From: Chlamydiales bacterium
Lineage (GTDB): Bacteria > Chlamydiota > Chlamydiia > Chlamydiales > JARBTQ01
Assembly: GCA_029240075.1 (NCBI GenBank)
Contig: JARBTQ010000003.1
Coordinates: 1-64,000, forward strand
Length of the DNA: 64,000 nucleotides
Reading direction: 5' to 3'
A program made the translations under genes and the position numbers. Every line of letters begins with the position of its first letter. Position 1 is the first letter of the stretch. The notes under the pieces were generated by a model. It was not told the origin of the DNA, did not search any database, and was given only the letters and a program-made list of their open reading frames with translations. Shown piece after piece: positions 34,193 to 43,536 of the stretch.

Positions 34193-35518
34193 ATGAGCTT
34201 CATCTCTAAGTTATTTCGAGACTATCGACTAAGTATAATTTTTGGCTTTTGTTTAAGCATGTTATCTGCGAGCTGTATCCGTAGCATGAATTCTAGTTCT
34301 CAGATGCAAATTCGAGATAAAAAAATTGTAAAGCTGAACTTAATCACTGCAGATGGGCAATCAGAAACTATTACAGACCCTGAACAACTAAAGGGGTATC
34401 AATCAATCGATTTTTTAGAACCTCAACCTTATCAAAAAGTCTTACGCATTTTTAATCGATTTCATAACGGAAATATACCTAGTGTAATCACAAGCTACCA
34501 TCCTAATGGGCAGATTTACCAGTATTTGGAAGCTATTGATGGTCGAGCAAAAGGGCTCTATAAGGAGTGGTATGAGACAGGGGTCAAGAGAATTGAGGCT
34601 GTACTAGATGGTGGAATAGCAGATCTTTACCCGGCAGCAGAAAAACAGTGGGTGTTTCAAGGGAAAAACTATGTATGGGATGAACAAGGTCATTTAGTAG
34701 CTTTAATTTTATATCAAAATGGTCTTTTAGATGGTGCGGCCACTTATTACTATACAGATGGACGGATCAAAAAAGTAGTTCCTTACTGTAAAGGGGCACG
34801 CGAAGGAACCTCTGTAAGCTATTTTGAAGATGGTCAGGTTCAAAAAGAAGCTGATTATAAAGAGGGTAAGAGACAGGGGATAACAAAAGTTTGGAGGAGA
34901 GGTCATTTACTTCAATATCAAGAAATATATCAATCAGGAAAATTAGTAACAGGTTTTTACTATGACAAGAATCAGAATTTGACTGATGAAGTGATAGAAG
35001 GGGAGGGGTGGAAGATTAGGGAGGTGTGGGATGGGGCTTTGCATAAATACCAGATAAAAAAAGGGGAGCTAGATGGTGAAGTTCGACTTTACAATCTACA
35101 AAATCAATTGGAACAGATTTATCATATGCACAATGACAAACGACATGGAGAGCAGTTAATCTATTATACAGACAATTTGTTGGGTAAATTAGCTCTACAG
35201 CAAAGTATTGATTGGTATGAGGATTGTATTCATGGTCTGGTAAAAACGTGGTATCTTAATGGCCAGTTAGCGAGTCAGCGTCATATGTGTCGCAATAAGA
35301 AGCAAGGGCTTTGTTCAGCTTGGTACCCTAATGGAGACCTTATGTTAATGGAAGATTACGACGGTGACTTACTAATTAAAGGGGAATACTTTAGTAAAGG
35401 GAAAAAATTTCCCGATTCAGTAGTTAATAACGGATCTGGCATTGCATCTATCTTTGACTCAGAGGGGAGGTTATTAAACCGTATCAAATATAAGGAAGGG
35501 CGAATTGTATCTCCGTAG
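34193..35518 (+). CDS. YwqK/MORN-like repeat lipoprotein
   Basis: 441 residues. The N-terminus has basic residues, a hydrophobic stretch and LSASC (Cys28), a relaxed lipobox, so it is probably an envelope lipoprotein. Most of the protein consists of repeats of about 22 residues with the pattern YYxDGxxKxxxxYxxGxxxGxxxxW (for example YFEDGQVQKEADYKEGKRQG and WYPNGDLMLMEDYDGDLL), the signature of the MORN-2/YwqK antitoxin-type domain. Despite the family's YwqK antitoxin label, no toxin partner is adjacent. The repeat probably forms an extended beta structure. GGGG seven to nine bases before the ATG is a weak ribosome binding site. Confidence 0.75.
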   Translation: MSFISKLFRDYRLSIIFGFCLSMLSASCIRSMNSSSQMQIRDKKIVKLNLITADGQSETITDPEQLKGYQSIDFLEPQPYQKVLRIFNRFHNGNIPSVITSYHPNGQIYQYLEAIDGRAKGLYKEWYETGVKRIEAVLDGGIADLYPAAEKQWVFQGKNYVWDEQGHLVALILYQNGLLDGAATYYYTDGRIKKVVPYCKGAREGTSVSYFEDGQVQKEADYKEGKRQGITKVWRRGHLLQYQEIYQSGKLVTGFYYDKNQNLTDEVIEGEGWKIREVWDGALHKYQIKKGELDGEVRLYNLQNQLEQIYHMHNDKRHGEQLIYYTDNLLGKLALQQSIDWYEDCIHGLVKTWYLNGQLASQRHMCRNKKQGLCSAWYPNGDLMLMEDYDGDLLIKGEYFSKGKKFPDSVVNNGSGIASIFDSEGRLLNRIKYKEGRIVSP

Positions 35519-35944
35519 CACTACCTTATAATTATAAGAAACTTATATGGGTAACCATGGGTAACCCTCCACTATTCTTTTTAACTTTTATTGAGCCTCT
35601 TTCGAATTTCTACTGTTAGTGGCTCGATAGATCTTTACGAAATAGGTCTGAAAAGAGATCTATTGAATCTAGAGCATAAGGTTTAAAACTTCTAATCATC
35701 ACCTAGTCCTTATTAGTATAGATCTAGAGATCGATTATCCATAGATTGTTAAAATGTACATTGATTTGTTTATGCTTTTTTTAGATTTTTTAATTTTATT
35801 TTGTCATTAATTAGTTTGTTGGTTTGTTTTTTTTGAGAACAATGTCGGTAATAAATTAACTTCATTTGCGATGAATTTCAGTTGAGGGAAAGATTTAAAT
35901 TTGTTAACCTTGGGAGGTTTCAACGATCTAAGGAGCTTATTTTC
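35519..35944. other. Intergenic region with repeat copy B
   Basis: This 426-base gap holds the best-preserved copy of the dispersed palindromic repeat (35587-35667) and AT-rich DNA with long T runs before the next gene. No gene or canonical terminator was found. Confidence 0.5.
35587..35667 (+). repeat. Dispersed palindromic repeat, copy B (best example)
   Basis: Starts TTATTGAGCCTCTTTCGAA and ends AAAAGAGATCTATTGAA. Inner arms ATAGATCT (35627-35634) and AGATCTAT (35655-35662) are perfectly complementary across a 20-base loop; the outermost segments are also partly inverted copies. Related copies are at 16039, 16155, 21741, 45440, 51455 and 61080. Confidence 0.75.
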
Positions 35945-38338
35945 ATGTTGCACCTGTTTCGCAAATATCAGCGTTTTTTATTTATCCTTATCTCTATCGT
36001 AGTGATCTCTACATTCTCTTTTTTTGGAACATATGGCACAAGAGGAGAACCAGAAAAGGTTGAAGAAATTTTATTTATAGATAAGAAGGGGGAGCAATTT
36101 TTACGTTCCGATATAGAGCAAATGATCTTATTCTTATCAGGCGACTATACAGAAGCCCGAGGAATTAGCAAGAAGGGGGAGGTTTCCTCTTATTTAACTA
36201 ACAACTTTCTTATTAAGGACCTTTTTCAAAGCGGATTAGCGGCACAGATTGCTCAATTTCATAGAGATTCCCTTAAAAAAGAATTTTCAGAAAAATTAAA
36301 TAGAGAACAAAAGTTTCAGCCTTATCAACATCCATACCTTCCTTTTATAAGTCTTGAAAGTATATGGAGCCGCTTCATTCCTCAATTGAAAGATCATTTT
36401 GAATCTTTAAAAAATAGTAATGATCCTTTAAATCAAGATTCACTAGAACATCGTTTACAGTTGTATTTAGCCCAAAAGCAAGTGCCAGAAACAGTGTTTA
36501 AACAGATACTCTATCGACAAGAAAGCCAGTGGGTACAAGGTGAAAGTGATGTCTTGCAGAGGGATCTATCCCTATTTGGATATAGATCTATGCAAGATTG
36601 GTTTGGGCAAAGATATTTGCAGCTTGTATTGCAGACAATTATTAATACTGCAGCATGGGCTCAGCAACATGGATACAGCATTAGCGCTGAAGAGGCTAAA
36701 GCTGATTTAATATATAATTTTCAATTGGCTAATCGTGTAATTGAATCTAACAAAATTGTAAATAATGAAATCAATTGGAAGCATGTAGAGCAATATTTAA
36801 TTACAGCTGGTTTTAGACCGAATACAATCTTAAATTTATGGCAAAAAGTTTTATTATTCAAAAAGCTTTTTCAGGATGTTGGAGGTAATGTTTTTATCGA
36901 TAGCAATCTGTATAAGCAATTTACTGAATATGCAACTTCCACTGTAAAGTTGGAGCTATACGAATTACCTGAAGAATTGCGTCTCTCAAATTATCAAGCG
37001 TTACAAGAACTAGAGGTTTATCTGCAAGCGACTTCAAATTATTTAGGAACTGCTTTGCAATCTAACCTTTTAGAGCTACCAAAAGAATTTTATACCGCTA
37101 ATGAAGTTCAAAAAAAATACCCAGAGTTAGTTCAAAAAAAATATCGTGTCAAAATGGCTTCTGTAGACATGCGGTCTATAGCCTCTAAAGTTACAGCTAG
37201 GGAAAGTCTAGACTGGTTAATTCATGCTAGTAATAGATCTCAGCTTATGGAAAAGTTTAAAGAATTGGCAATCAATAAGGATGCTAATGCGCAGCAAGTT
37301 TTAAGCGCTCTAGAAAGCTTAAAAGAAGGTAACTTAAACAAAAGAAGTGAAATAGATCAGTATGCGCGCGAACAAATAACTAAGTTACATCCAGAGTGGA
37401 TTGAAGAGGCGCTAAGTCATGCTCAAGAAGAGGAGCAAAATCTTACTGTTCGATTTGCTGGTAAAAATGAAGCTATAGAAGGATTAACAAATCCTAAAAC
37501 ATTGCTTGATTTGTTAGATACAGTGCCTTTAGAAGGGGATAGTAAACAAGTAAATCTAACAGATGCTCAATTTGATGCTATAGCAAAACTAGAGAATTAT
37601 ACGCCAGATGGGATTCACCATTATCGAATAACAGTCTTAGATAGATTTAAAGGACCCGAAGTGCTTTCTTATGCAGAAGCTAAAAATAGTGGGATTTTAT
37701 TAGAACTCGTTAGCCGTGTTTTAAAAGAACATTATCAAAAGATAAAACTTAATTATCCTGATCTCTTTAAGCTTGACGGTGAGCAATGGAAGCCTTTTCA
37801 CTTAGTTAAAAATCAAGTTGCTGATCTCTACTTTACTCCGGTATTAGAAGCTGTGCAGAAGTATTATGCTAATACTATTGCTCCTAATAAAAGTAAAATG
37901 GCAGCAAACATTCCTCTTTCTGGAGACAGCGCTTATCCGTATAGACTTCATCGGTATCTAAGTTACATTCGGATGCAAATTGAAAAAGAAGGGGATGACT
38001 TACCATTCATACAAGATGAGCTTCCTCCTTCTTCTGAAAAACAACTAGTAGATAATCGCAAATTAGCAGACCAGTGGCGACTCAAAAAGACAAAATTAAG
38101 CTTACAAAGAGGAGACCAGCATTCTCTATTAAAGATACCAGACCTTTTTGAGTACGCTGCAGATAGTTGGTCTGGAATTAATTGTGATCTAGGGGGAGAT
38201 AGTTATTTTTTCCATATTAGTAAGTTTGCTCAAAGTGAAAAAGATTTAATCCCTATAGTGGAACAAGGACAGCAGCTATTGCGTAGTGAAGCCTGTAAAG
38301 AGCTATTAGAAACTATTATGCAGAGTCAAGGCGTTTAG
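35945..38338 (+). CDS. PpiD/SurA-like membrane-anchored folding factor
   Basis: The ATG at 35945 (AAGGAG nine bases upstream) gives 797 residues; an upstream TTG in frame is less likely. The N-terminus MLHLFRKYQRFLFILISIVV is a single membrane anchor like that of the periplasmic chaperone PpiD, and the next region (FLRSDIEQMILFL, LLKDLFQ-type helices) resembles a SurA/PpiD N-terminal chaperone domain. No parvulin motif is certain, so isomerase activity is doubtful. The rest is long, helical and charged. Likely role: periplasmic folding of outer-membrane or secreted proteins. It is followed by the CBM9-like gene after 17 bases. Confidence 0.6.
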   Translation: MLHLFRKYQRFLFILISIVVISTFSFFGTYGTRGEPEKVEEILFIDKKGEQFLRSDIEQMILFLSGDYTEARGISKKGEVSSYLTNNFLIKDLFQSGLAAQIAQFHRDSLKKEFSEKLNREQKFQPYQHPYLPFISLESIWSRFIPQLKDHFESLKNSNDPLNQDSLEHRLQLYLAQKQVPETVFKQILYRQESQWVQGESDVLQRDLSLFGYRSMQDWFGQRYLQLVLQTIINTAAWAQQHGYSISAEEAKADLIYNFQLANRVIESNKIVNNEINWKHVEQYLITAGFRPNTILNLWQKVLLFKKLFQDVGGNVFIDSNLYKQFTEYATSTVKLELYELPEELRLSNYQALQELEVYLQATSNYLGTALQSNLLELPKEFYTANEVQKKYPELVQKKYRVKMASVDMRSIASKVTARESLDWLIHASNRSQLMEKFKELAINKDANAQQVLSALESLKEGNLNKRSEIDQYAREQITKLHPEWIEEALSHAQEEEQNLTVRFAGKNEAIEGLTNPKTLLDLLDTVPLEGDSKQVNLTDAQFDAIAKLENYTPDGIHHYRITVLDRFKGPEVLSYAEAKNSGILLELVSRVLKEHYQKIKLNYPDLFKLDGEQWKPFHLVKNQVADLYFTPVLEAVQKYYANTIAPNKSKMAANIPLSGDSAYPYRLHRYLSYIRMQIEKEGDDLPFIQDELPPSSEKQLVDNRKLADQWRLKKTKLSLQRGDQHSLLKIPDLFEYAADSWSGINCDLGGDSYFFHISKFAQSEKDLIPIVEQGQQLLRSEACKELLETIMQSQGV

Positions 38339-38355
38339 CTATTTTAAAAAGTTTT

Positions 38356-39015
38356 GTGAGTAAAAACAATATGATTGAAACCTTACCCATTGTTAGACCG
38401 ATCCATTTTTTTGATATAGAAGTCGATTGTGATTATGCTCCCCATACAACAACTCTATTATCAACAAACTATTTGTTACCACAAATGGGGGCATTATTGG
38501 ATCAGGAAGACTTTGGGGAAGTTGCAATGGCTTGGAACGAGGAGGGTTTATTTTTCCAAGTTAATGTCTCTAAAAGTTTAGAACAAGTAGACTACCCTGA
38601 GTGGAAAAAAGGGGATTCGTTTGAAGTTATGATAGACACTCGCGATATAAAGACTACAAGTTATAACACACGTTTTTGTCATCACTTTATCTTTCTACCC
38701 GAAAAGGTAGGCGATATTCATGCATTTGAGAAAACTCATTTTCGGTTAGAAGATTCTCATCCTCTCTGTGACCCTAGTCTCTTAGACGTACGCTGTAAAA
38801 AGGGAAAAGGAAGTTATACTCTCTTTATTTATATCCCACAAAATTGCTTACATGGATATGATCCTCTACAATTTAAACGTTTAGGCCTCAACTATCGTCT
38901 TAACCGTTATCGAGGAGATGCCCAAGAGTTTTCTACCTCTTCACTAGATTTAAATCATGTTGAACAAATGCCATCTACATGGGCAAGTGTATGCTTAACA
39001 GGTAAGGAAAAATGA
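38356..39015 (+). CDS. CBM9-like (DOMON-type) domain protein
   Basis: 219 residues from a GTG at 38356; the ATG five codons later is the alternative. The middle (EVAMAWNEEGLFFQVNVSKS, KKGDSFEVMIDTRD, CHHFIFLPEK and later FKRLGLNYRLNRYRG) matches the beta-sandwich pattern of family-9 carbohydrate-binding or DOMON-like domains, where AWxxxGLYF and GDSxExxIDTR are recurring blocks. No signal peptide is evident, so a periplasmic sugar-binding role is uncertain. The stop overlaps the gcvH start by four bases (ATGA), making translational coupling likely. Confidence 0.6.
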   Translation: MSKNNMIETLPIVRPIHFFDIEVDCDYAPHTTTLLSTNYLLPQMGALLDQEDFGEVAMAWNEEGLFFQVNVSKSLEQVDYPEWKKGDSFEVMIDTRDIKTTSYNTRFCHHFIFLPEKVGDIHAFEKTHFRLEDSHPLCDPSLLDVRCKKGKGSYTLFIYIPQNCLHGYDPLQFKRLGLNYRLNRYRGDAQEFSTSSLDLNHVEQMPSTWASVCLTGKEK

Positions 39016-39407
39016 AAATAGGAAATGATATTGTAAAGTATACAGAATCGCACGAATGGATTAAGATTAATGGTGATATAGGGACAGTAGGTATCTCTAA
39101 ATATGCTCAGCAAGAACTGGGAGAGATTGTTTATGTAGAGCTCCCTATGGTTGGCTGTAATGTACTCGCAGATGAGGCTATTGTTGTACTTGAATCTACT
39201 AAAGCTGCAGCAGATGTTTATACACCAGTATCGGGCTGCATCTTATCTGTTAATGAATCTTTAAGAGAGGATCTAGCTTCTATCAATGAATGTCCGGAAA
39301 CAATTGGATGGCTATATACCATTAGATTAGCAGAACCTCTGGAATTGGATGTCCTATTAGATCGGAATAACTACCTTAAAAGGATTGGTTTGAATGTCGT
39401 ACCGTGA
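39012..39407 (+). CDS. gcvH: Glycine cleavage system H protein / lipoyl carrier
   Basis: Small lipoyl-carrying protein, 131 residues. The lipoylation site is Lys64 in VVLESTKAAAD, and the flanking beta-barrel blocks TVGISKYAQQELGEIVYVEL and INECPETIGWLYTI are standard. No genes for the glycine decarboxylase P or T proteins are in the window; in Chlamydia GcvH is kept although the cleavage system is incomplete, possibly as a lipoyl relay. It overlaps both neighbours (four bases upstream, 14 bases into rsgA), so the cluster is translationally coupled. Confidence 0.94.
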   Translation: MKIGNDIVKYTESHEWIKINGDIGTVGISKYAQQELGEIVYVELPMVGCNVLADEAIVVLESTKAAADVYTPVSGCILSVNESLREDLASINECPETIGWLYTIRLAEPLELDVLLDRNNYLKRIGLNVVP

Positions 39408-40515
39408 AGATGAATTAGAACAAGATTACTTTCGACAGACTCGTAAAGATTTCAAGCGAGAAAAGAAAATAGCGTCGGCAACAGATCGTTCTTATCAAAA
39501 AAAGACGGACCGCGATCAAAAGCAAAAACAGAAAGAGTTACTGGATGAACGTAAAGAAAGTAGTCTGGATAATGGTGGAAAAACAATACTAGAAGGACAA
39601 GTAATTTCAATTCAATCCCAAGGAATCATCGTTAATTGCGAAGGAAAAAGATGGACTTGCGTCTTAAGAGGCGCTCTAAAAAAAGAAAAGTGGGATTCTA
39701 AAAACTTAATAACAGTTGGAGACTTTGTCAAATTTGAACCTGTTGATGATAGCGAAGGTTCTATTACTGATATTAAAGAACGCTATTCTGTCCTTTCTAG
39801 AGCAGACAATCTTTCTCGTCGCAAAGAGCAACTAATTGCTGCTAATATTGACCAAGTCTTAATTACTTTATCGGTAGTTAATCCTGAACTTAGACCTGCT
39901 ATTGCGGATCGATATATCATAGCAGCTCGCAAAGGCAATATGGCACCAGTCATAGTTGTTAACAAGATAGATTTACTGGAACAAAGTCCGGAGCATAAGC
40001 CATTTTTCGATGAGTTTGTTCAAGCTTGTAATGCAAATTCTTTAAGTGTAATTCCTGTAAGTAGTGAGACTGGAGCAGGAATGGATCAATTGAAGAGTAT
40101 CATGCAAGGAAAGACATCCGTCTTTTCCGGCCAATCAGGAGTGGGTAAATCATCTCTTATTAATGCTATGACTGGCTCTGATTTAAGAGTTGGAGAAACT
40201 GTTGCTAAAACTAAGAAAGGAGCTCATACAACAACTACAGCGCAGCTTTTACCCTTGCCTTTTGGAGGGTGGACAATTGATACTCCAGGTATACGCAGTT
40301 TTGGATTGTGGGAGTTAGATGAACACGAAATTTCGTCTTACTTTGCAGATATCTATGCGGTAGGGCAAATGTGCCATTATCCTAATTGTAAACATATTGA
40401 TGAGCCTGATTGCGCTGTGAGGTTAGCTTTAGATGATGGGAAAATTTCTCCATTACGTTTGGCCTCTTACTATGCATTACGTGATAGCGTAATAGCAGAG
40501 CACCGACGGCGTTAA
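39394..40515 (+). CDS. rsgA: Ribosome small-subunit maturation GTPase RsgA
   Basis: Circularly permuted GTPase acting late in 30S subunit assembly. 373 residues. After a charged extension of about 60 residues comes an OB-fold, then the motifs in permuted order: NKID (190-193, G4), GQSGVGKS (246-253, G1), and DTPG (296-299, G3). A zinc-binding C-terminal domain uses Cys327, Cys332, His334 and Cys340 (CHYPNCKHIDEPDC). The long basic and Lys/Glu-rich N-terminal extension is unusual compared with the roughly 300-residue norm. Start overlaps gcvH by 14 bases. Confidence 0.95.
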   Translation: MSYREDELEQDYFRQTRKDFKREKKIASATDRSYQKKTDRDQKQKQKELLDERKESSLDNGGKTILEGQVISIQSQGIIVNCEGKRWTCVLRGALKKEKWDSKNLITVGDFVKFEPVDDSEGSITDIKERYSVLSRADNLSRRKEQLIAANIDQVLITLSVVNPELRPAIADRYIIAARKGNMAPVIVVNKIDLLEQSPEHKPFFDEFVQACNANSLSVIPVSSETGAGMDQLKSIMQGKTSVFSGQSGVGKSSLINAMTGSDLRVGETVAKTKKGAHTTTTAQLLPLPFGGWTIDTPGIRSFGLWELDEHEISSYFADIYAVGQMCHYPNCKHIDEPDCAVRLALDDGKISPLRLASYYALRDSVIAEHRRR

Positions 40516-40529
40516 GGCATTATTTTAGT

Positions 40530-41258
40530 ATGTTAGAACTACAGCAGATTTCTTTTGCCTACAATACCTGTAAGATCTTAAATTCTTTAGAGTTGATTGT
40601 TCGTAAGGGGGAAATTATTGCTTTGTTGGGTGCTTCAGGTAGTGGTAAGACTACTCTGTTTCGGCTTATTATGGGGTTAGAATCATTGCAGCAGGGGAGC
40701 ATTCTGATAGAGGGGCAGCCTTTAATAACTCGTGATTGCATCTCTTATATGATCCAGCAGGATCTATTATTACCTTGGCTTTCTGTATTGGAAAATGCTC
40801 TATTAGGCGTAAAGTTACAAAAAGCTAAGTTTAATCAATCGATGAAGCATAAAATAAACGAAGCATGTTATCTCCTAGAGGAAGTTGGATTAGGCGCAGC
40901 TATCTCATTATACCCTTACCAGCTATCACAAGGGATGAAGCAACGCGTAGCTTTAGTTAGAACTCTTTTAACAGAACAATCAATACTTTTACTGGATGAG
41001 CCTTTTGGGGGCTTAGACGTTGCTATTAGGCAAAAGATTTACCAATTGCTGCTTAAATTGTATGCTCAAAGACAGCAAACTATTATTTTTATAACTCATG
41101 ATTTTCATGACGCTCTTTACTTATCCCATCGGATATGCTTACTCTCTAAAGGTAAAATTTTTCAGGAGTGGAGTGCTGTTAATGATATGAAAGATGATCC
41201 TATAAAGTATTTTACGTTGCAAAGGGAAATTTCAAATTTAATGATGGAGACAGAGTGA
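40530..41258 (+). CDS. thiZ: ABC transporter ATP-binding protein, thiamine-precursor type
   Basis: 242 residues. Walker A GASGSGKT at 34-41, Q-loop in YMIQQDLLLPWLSV, signature LSQGMKQRV near 131 (Q-G-M in place of the common S-G-G), Walker B LLLDEPFGGLD, and the H-loop in IFITHDFHDAL. The NitT/TauT-type subfamily (ThiZ, SsuB, TauB) carries the LLPWL block seen here. The permease gene follows one base after the stop and the substrate-binding protein after it, forming a complete importer. Substrate is inferred from the binding protein. Confidence 0.88.
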   Translation: MLELQQISFAYNTCKILNSLELIVRKGEIIALLGASGSGKTTLFRLIMGLESLQQGSILIEGQPLITRDCISYMIQQDLLLPWLSVLENALLGVKLQKAKFNQSMKHKINEACYLLEEVGLGAAISLYPYQLSQGMKQRVALVRTLLTEQSILLLDEPFGGLDVAIRQKIYQLLLKLYAQRQQTIIFITHDFHDALYLSHRICLLSKGKIFQEWSAVNDMKDDPIKYFTLQREISNLMMETE

Positions 41259-41259
41259 C

Positions 41260-42072
41260 ATGTTCTCAACAAAAGTAATGTCATATCGAAGAAAAAAATC
41301 TGTAGAATGGCTGCATTTGTTGAGTCTACTAGTAATATTTATAAGTATTCTCCTTGTATGGGAGGCTAGCCTTTCTTATTTTGATAAATTACAATTCATT
41401 TTTCCTCCACCTTCAAAAATAGTTAGCCGAATTTTTAAGACACCTGAATTTTTCTTGAAACACTCTTTAGTCACTTTTACAGAAATGGTATGTGCCCTAA
41501 GTGTTGCAATGATTGGATCTTTTATTTTAGCAACTATCATGCTTTACTCCTCACTAGTATCTACTGTTATTCAGTCGCTTTTTGTCATTCTACAATGTCT
41601 GCCAATGTTTCTGTTAGCTCCTCTAATGCTTGTATGCTTTGGTTGGTCTAAGCTTGCCATTATTATTCCTACAGCTATTATGATCTCGTTTCCTCTTACT
41701 CTTAATATTTATAGAGGGTTAAATTCTGTTACTAAAGAATTTCTTGAATTTTTCAAGATCCATAGGAGCCATTTTCTACAAATTCTTTTCTATCTACGTT
41801 TACCTTTTGCCTTACCCCAAGTTTTTTCAGGATTACGAATCTCAATATCTGTAGCTGGGGTCAGCGCTGTTGCGGGAGAATGGGCTGGGGGACAAGAAGG
41901 GTTAGGTCTTTTAATACAAGAAAGTCGTCGCAATGCAGATTATACAGCAATTTTTGGAGCTCTAGTGTGTTTAATTGTACTAAGTCTTGTGCTCTATCTA
42001 GGCATTTATTTTATAGAATCATTATATCAAAATTATTATCTGCATATTAATGGTACTTCTAAGGAGAATTAA
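41260..42072 (+). CDS. thiX: ABC transporter permease, thiamine-precursor type
   Basis: 270 residues with about six membrane helices. The EAA-type cytoplasmic loop that contacts the ATPase is visible as EFFKIHRSHFLQILFYLRLP, with the following AxPQVFSGLRISISVAGVSAV typical of the NitT/TauT/ThiX permeases, and WAGGQEGLGLLI near the end. It starts one base after the ATPase stop and ends two bases before the binding-protein start, consistent with a tight operon. Confidence 0.88.
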   Translation: MFSTKVMSYRRKKSVEWLHLLSLLVIFISILLVWEASLSYFDKLQFIFPPPSKIVSRIFKTPEFFLKHSLVTFTEMVCALSVAMIGSFILATIMLYSSLVSTVIQSLFVILQCLPMFLLAPLMLVCFGWSKLAIIIPTAIMISFPLTLNIYRGLNSVTKEFLEFFKIHRSHFLQILFYLRLPFALPQVFSGLRISISVAGVSAVAGEWAGGQEGLGLLIQESRRNADYTAIFGALVCLIVLSLVLYLGIYFIESLYQNYYLHINGTSKEN

Positions 42073-42074
42073 AC

Positions 42075-43166
42075 ATGGGCGATGAAGATAAAAATAGAAA
42101 CAAAGACAAATCTGTTATTGATAGTGAACCCTCAAAAGTGTCGTATGAAAATTTAGGCCCTTTTACTGGTCTAGGGGGGAACAGCGTCTTCCTTCGACTT
42201 TCAGCAATTTTATTATTAGTGTGGTTTATATTTAGTACGCTTACGTCTTACTGTAACCGCAAGCAGGAAATGTCTGTAACTAAAGATAAAGGGATAAAGA
42301 CTCGATTATTATTGGACTGGACCCCAAATCCTAATCATATTGTTTTATATGCTGGAATTGAACAAGGAATCTTTAAAAAGTATGGGATTGATCTAGAAAT
42401 TTTAAAAATACACGATCCTGCTGATACAGTGCCTTATCTTGCAGCTCAACAAGCTGATATTGCTTTGCATTACTCCCCATATACATTACAAGCTTTATCA
42501 CGTGGGCAAGAGTTAAGGTTAGTAGGAATTATTATAGACAAGCCCACAACCTCTATTTTATCTTTAGCTAAGAATAATATTCATAAGCTTGAGGATTTAA
42601 ATAACAGAATTATTGGTTATACAACTGGTTCAACGAGTCGTGTCTATCAGCAGATATTAGCAGAAAAAGGAATCTTTCCAAAAGAGTATCGTAAGCTTAA
42701 TTTCGATCTTATAACAGCTTTAACAGCAGGTATTGTAGATGCTGTTTCTGGCTGTTCCTGGAATATAGAGCCCCATCAATTAAAAAGCATGGGTATTGAA
42801 AGCTCTTATATCAAATTAGAAGAGCTTGGAGTTCCTGATTATTATGAATTAGTTGTAGTTGGGCATGCAAAACTTTTGGAGAGTGTGCCAGGACTTACGA
42901 GTAATATGAAGTTAGCCTTGCAAGAAGCTGTCGATTATTGCAGAAGCTATCCAAAGTTAGCTTTCAACGACTATTGTAAACTTCAACCTGAAAAGACTCC
43001 AGAAACTATTTCTTGGGAGAAATACGCCTGGAACGCTACTTTACCATTGTTGCCGCGAAGTCAAAACTTTGACCATAAGCTAATCCAAAATTATATTGAT
43101 TGGCAAAAAAAATATGGACTATTACCTGAAGGTTTTCAGATTAAGCAAAACATGATCGCTGAATAA
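42075..43166 (+). CDS. thiY: ThiY/NMT1-like substrate-binding protein, membrane-anchored
   Basis: 363 residues. The block LLLDWTPNPNHIVLYAGIEQ is diagnostic of ThiY/THI5-type proteins that bind N-formyl-4-amino-5-aminomethyl-2-methylpyrimidine, a thiamine degradation product; the ligand loop GYTTGSTSR and the AHYSP-like segment (IALHYSPYTLQAL) fit as well. Instead of a classic signal peptide, a charged cytoplasmic N-terminus of about 35 residues precedes one hydrophobic helix (LSAILLLVWFIFSTLTSYC), so it looks anchored in the inner membrane. The Cys after it has no good lipobox. Third gene of the transporter operon. Confidence 0.85.
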   Translation: MGDEDKNRNKDKSVIDSEPSKVSYENLGPFTGLGGNSVFLRLSAILLLVWFIFSTLTSYCNRKQEMSVTKDKGIKTRLLLDWTPNPNHIVLYAGIEQGIFKKYGIDLEILKIHDPADTVPYLAAQQADIALHYSPYTLQALSRGQELRLVGIIIDKPTTSILSLAKNNIHKLEDLNNRIIGYTTGSTSRVYQQILAEKGIFPKEYRKLNFDLITALTAGIVDAVSGCSWNIEPHQLKSMGIESSYIKLEELGVPDYYELVVVGHAKLLESVPGLTSNMKLALQEAVDYCRSYPKLAFNDYCKLQPEKTPETISWEKYAWNATLPLLPRSQNFDHKLIQNYIDWQKKYGLLPEGFQIKQNMIAE

Positions 43167-43536
43167 CTGAACTAATACAGCAAATTTTGACCTTAATTAG
43201 AAAAAATTATAATGAGCCTGCGGGATGGCATTAATTTTAAGACAGAGTAGTATGAACCGCGCCACCAAGCACTAAATAACAGCTTTATTTAAAAAAAAGT
43301 GCCTGTTTGCAAAACTTTAGGCATAGGATAAAAACGAGTACATTACTATTTGTTTAACATCCTTGTAAGTTAGCGCTAAGAAACTCAATATGAGCCTAAA
43401 GCTTGAAGGATTTTAAATAGAGCTAAACTAAAAATTAATGCCAAGAAAATTGATGAAGAATGGTTCTAAATGTGGCAGTTTCTGGGGTAGGCACCCCAGA
43501 AAGAGTCATGAAATAGAGTACAAATAGCTTATAAAA
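43167..43536. other. Intergenic region with strong hairpin
   Basis: No gene in these 370 bases. At 43479-43502 a perfect 10-bp stem, TTTCTGGGGT and ACCCCAGAAA, closes on an AGGC loop; no U-run follows on either strand. It lies between the convergent thiY and Bax-inhibitor-like genes and may act as their shared terminator. Confidence 0.5.

Noticed and set aside
34193-35518. Reading the YwqK-like gene as part of a toxin-antitoxin system
   Set aside because: The YwqK antitoxin name is only a family label; the protein has an export signal and no toxin gene is next to it.
40516-40529. Possible TPP riboswitch in front of the thiamine-precursor transporter
   Set aside because: Only 14 bases separate rsgA and the ATPase gene, and no riboswitch core was seen upstream.
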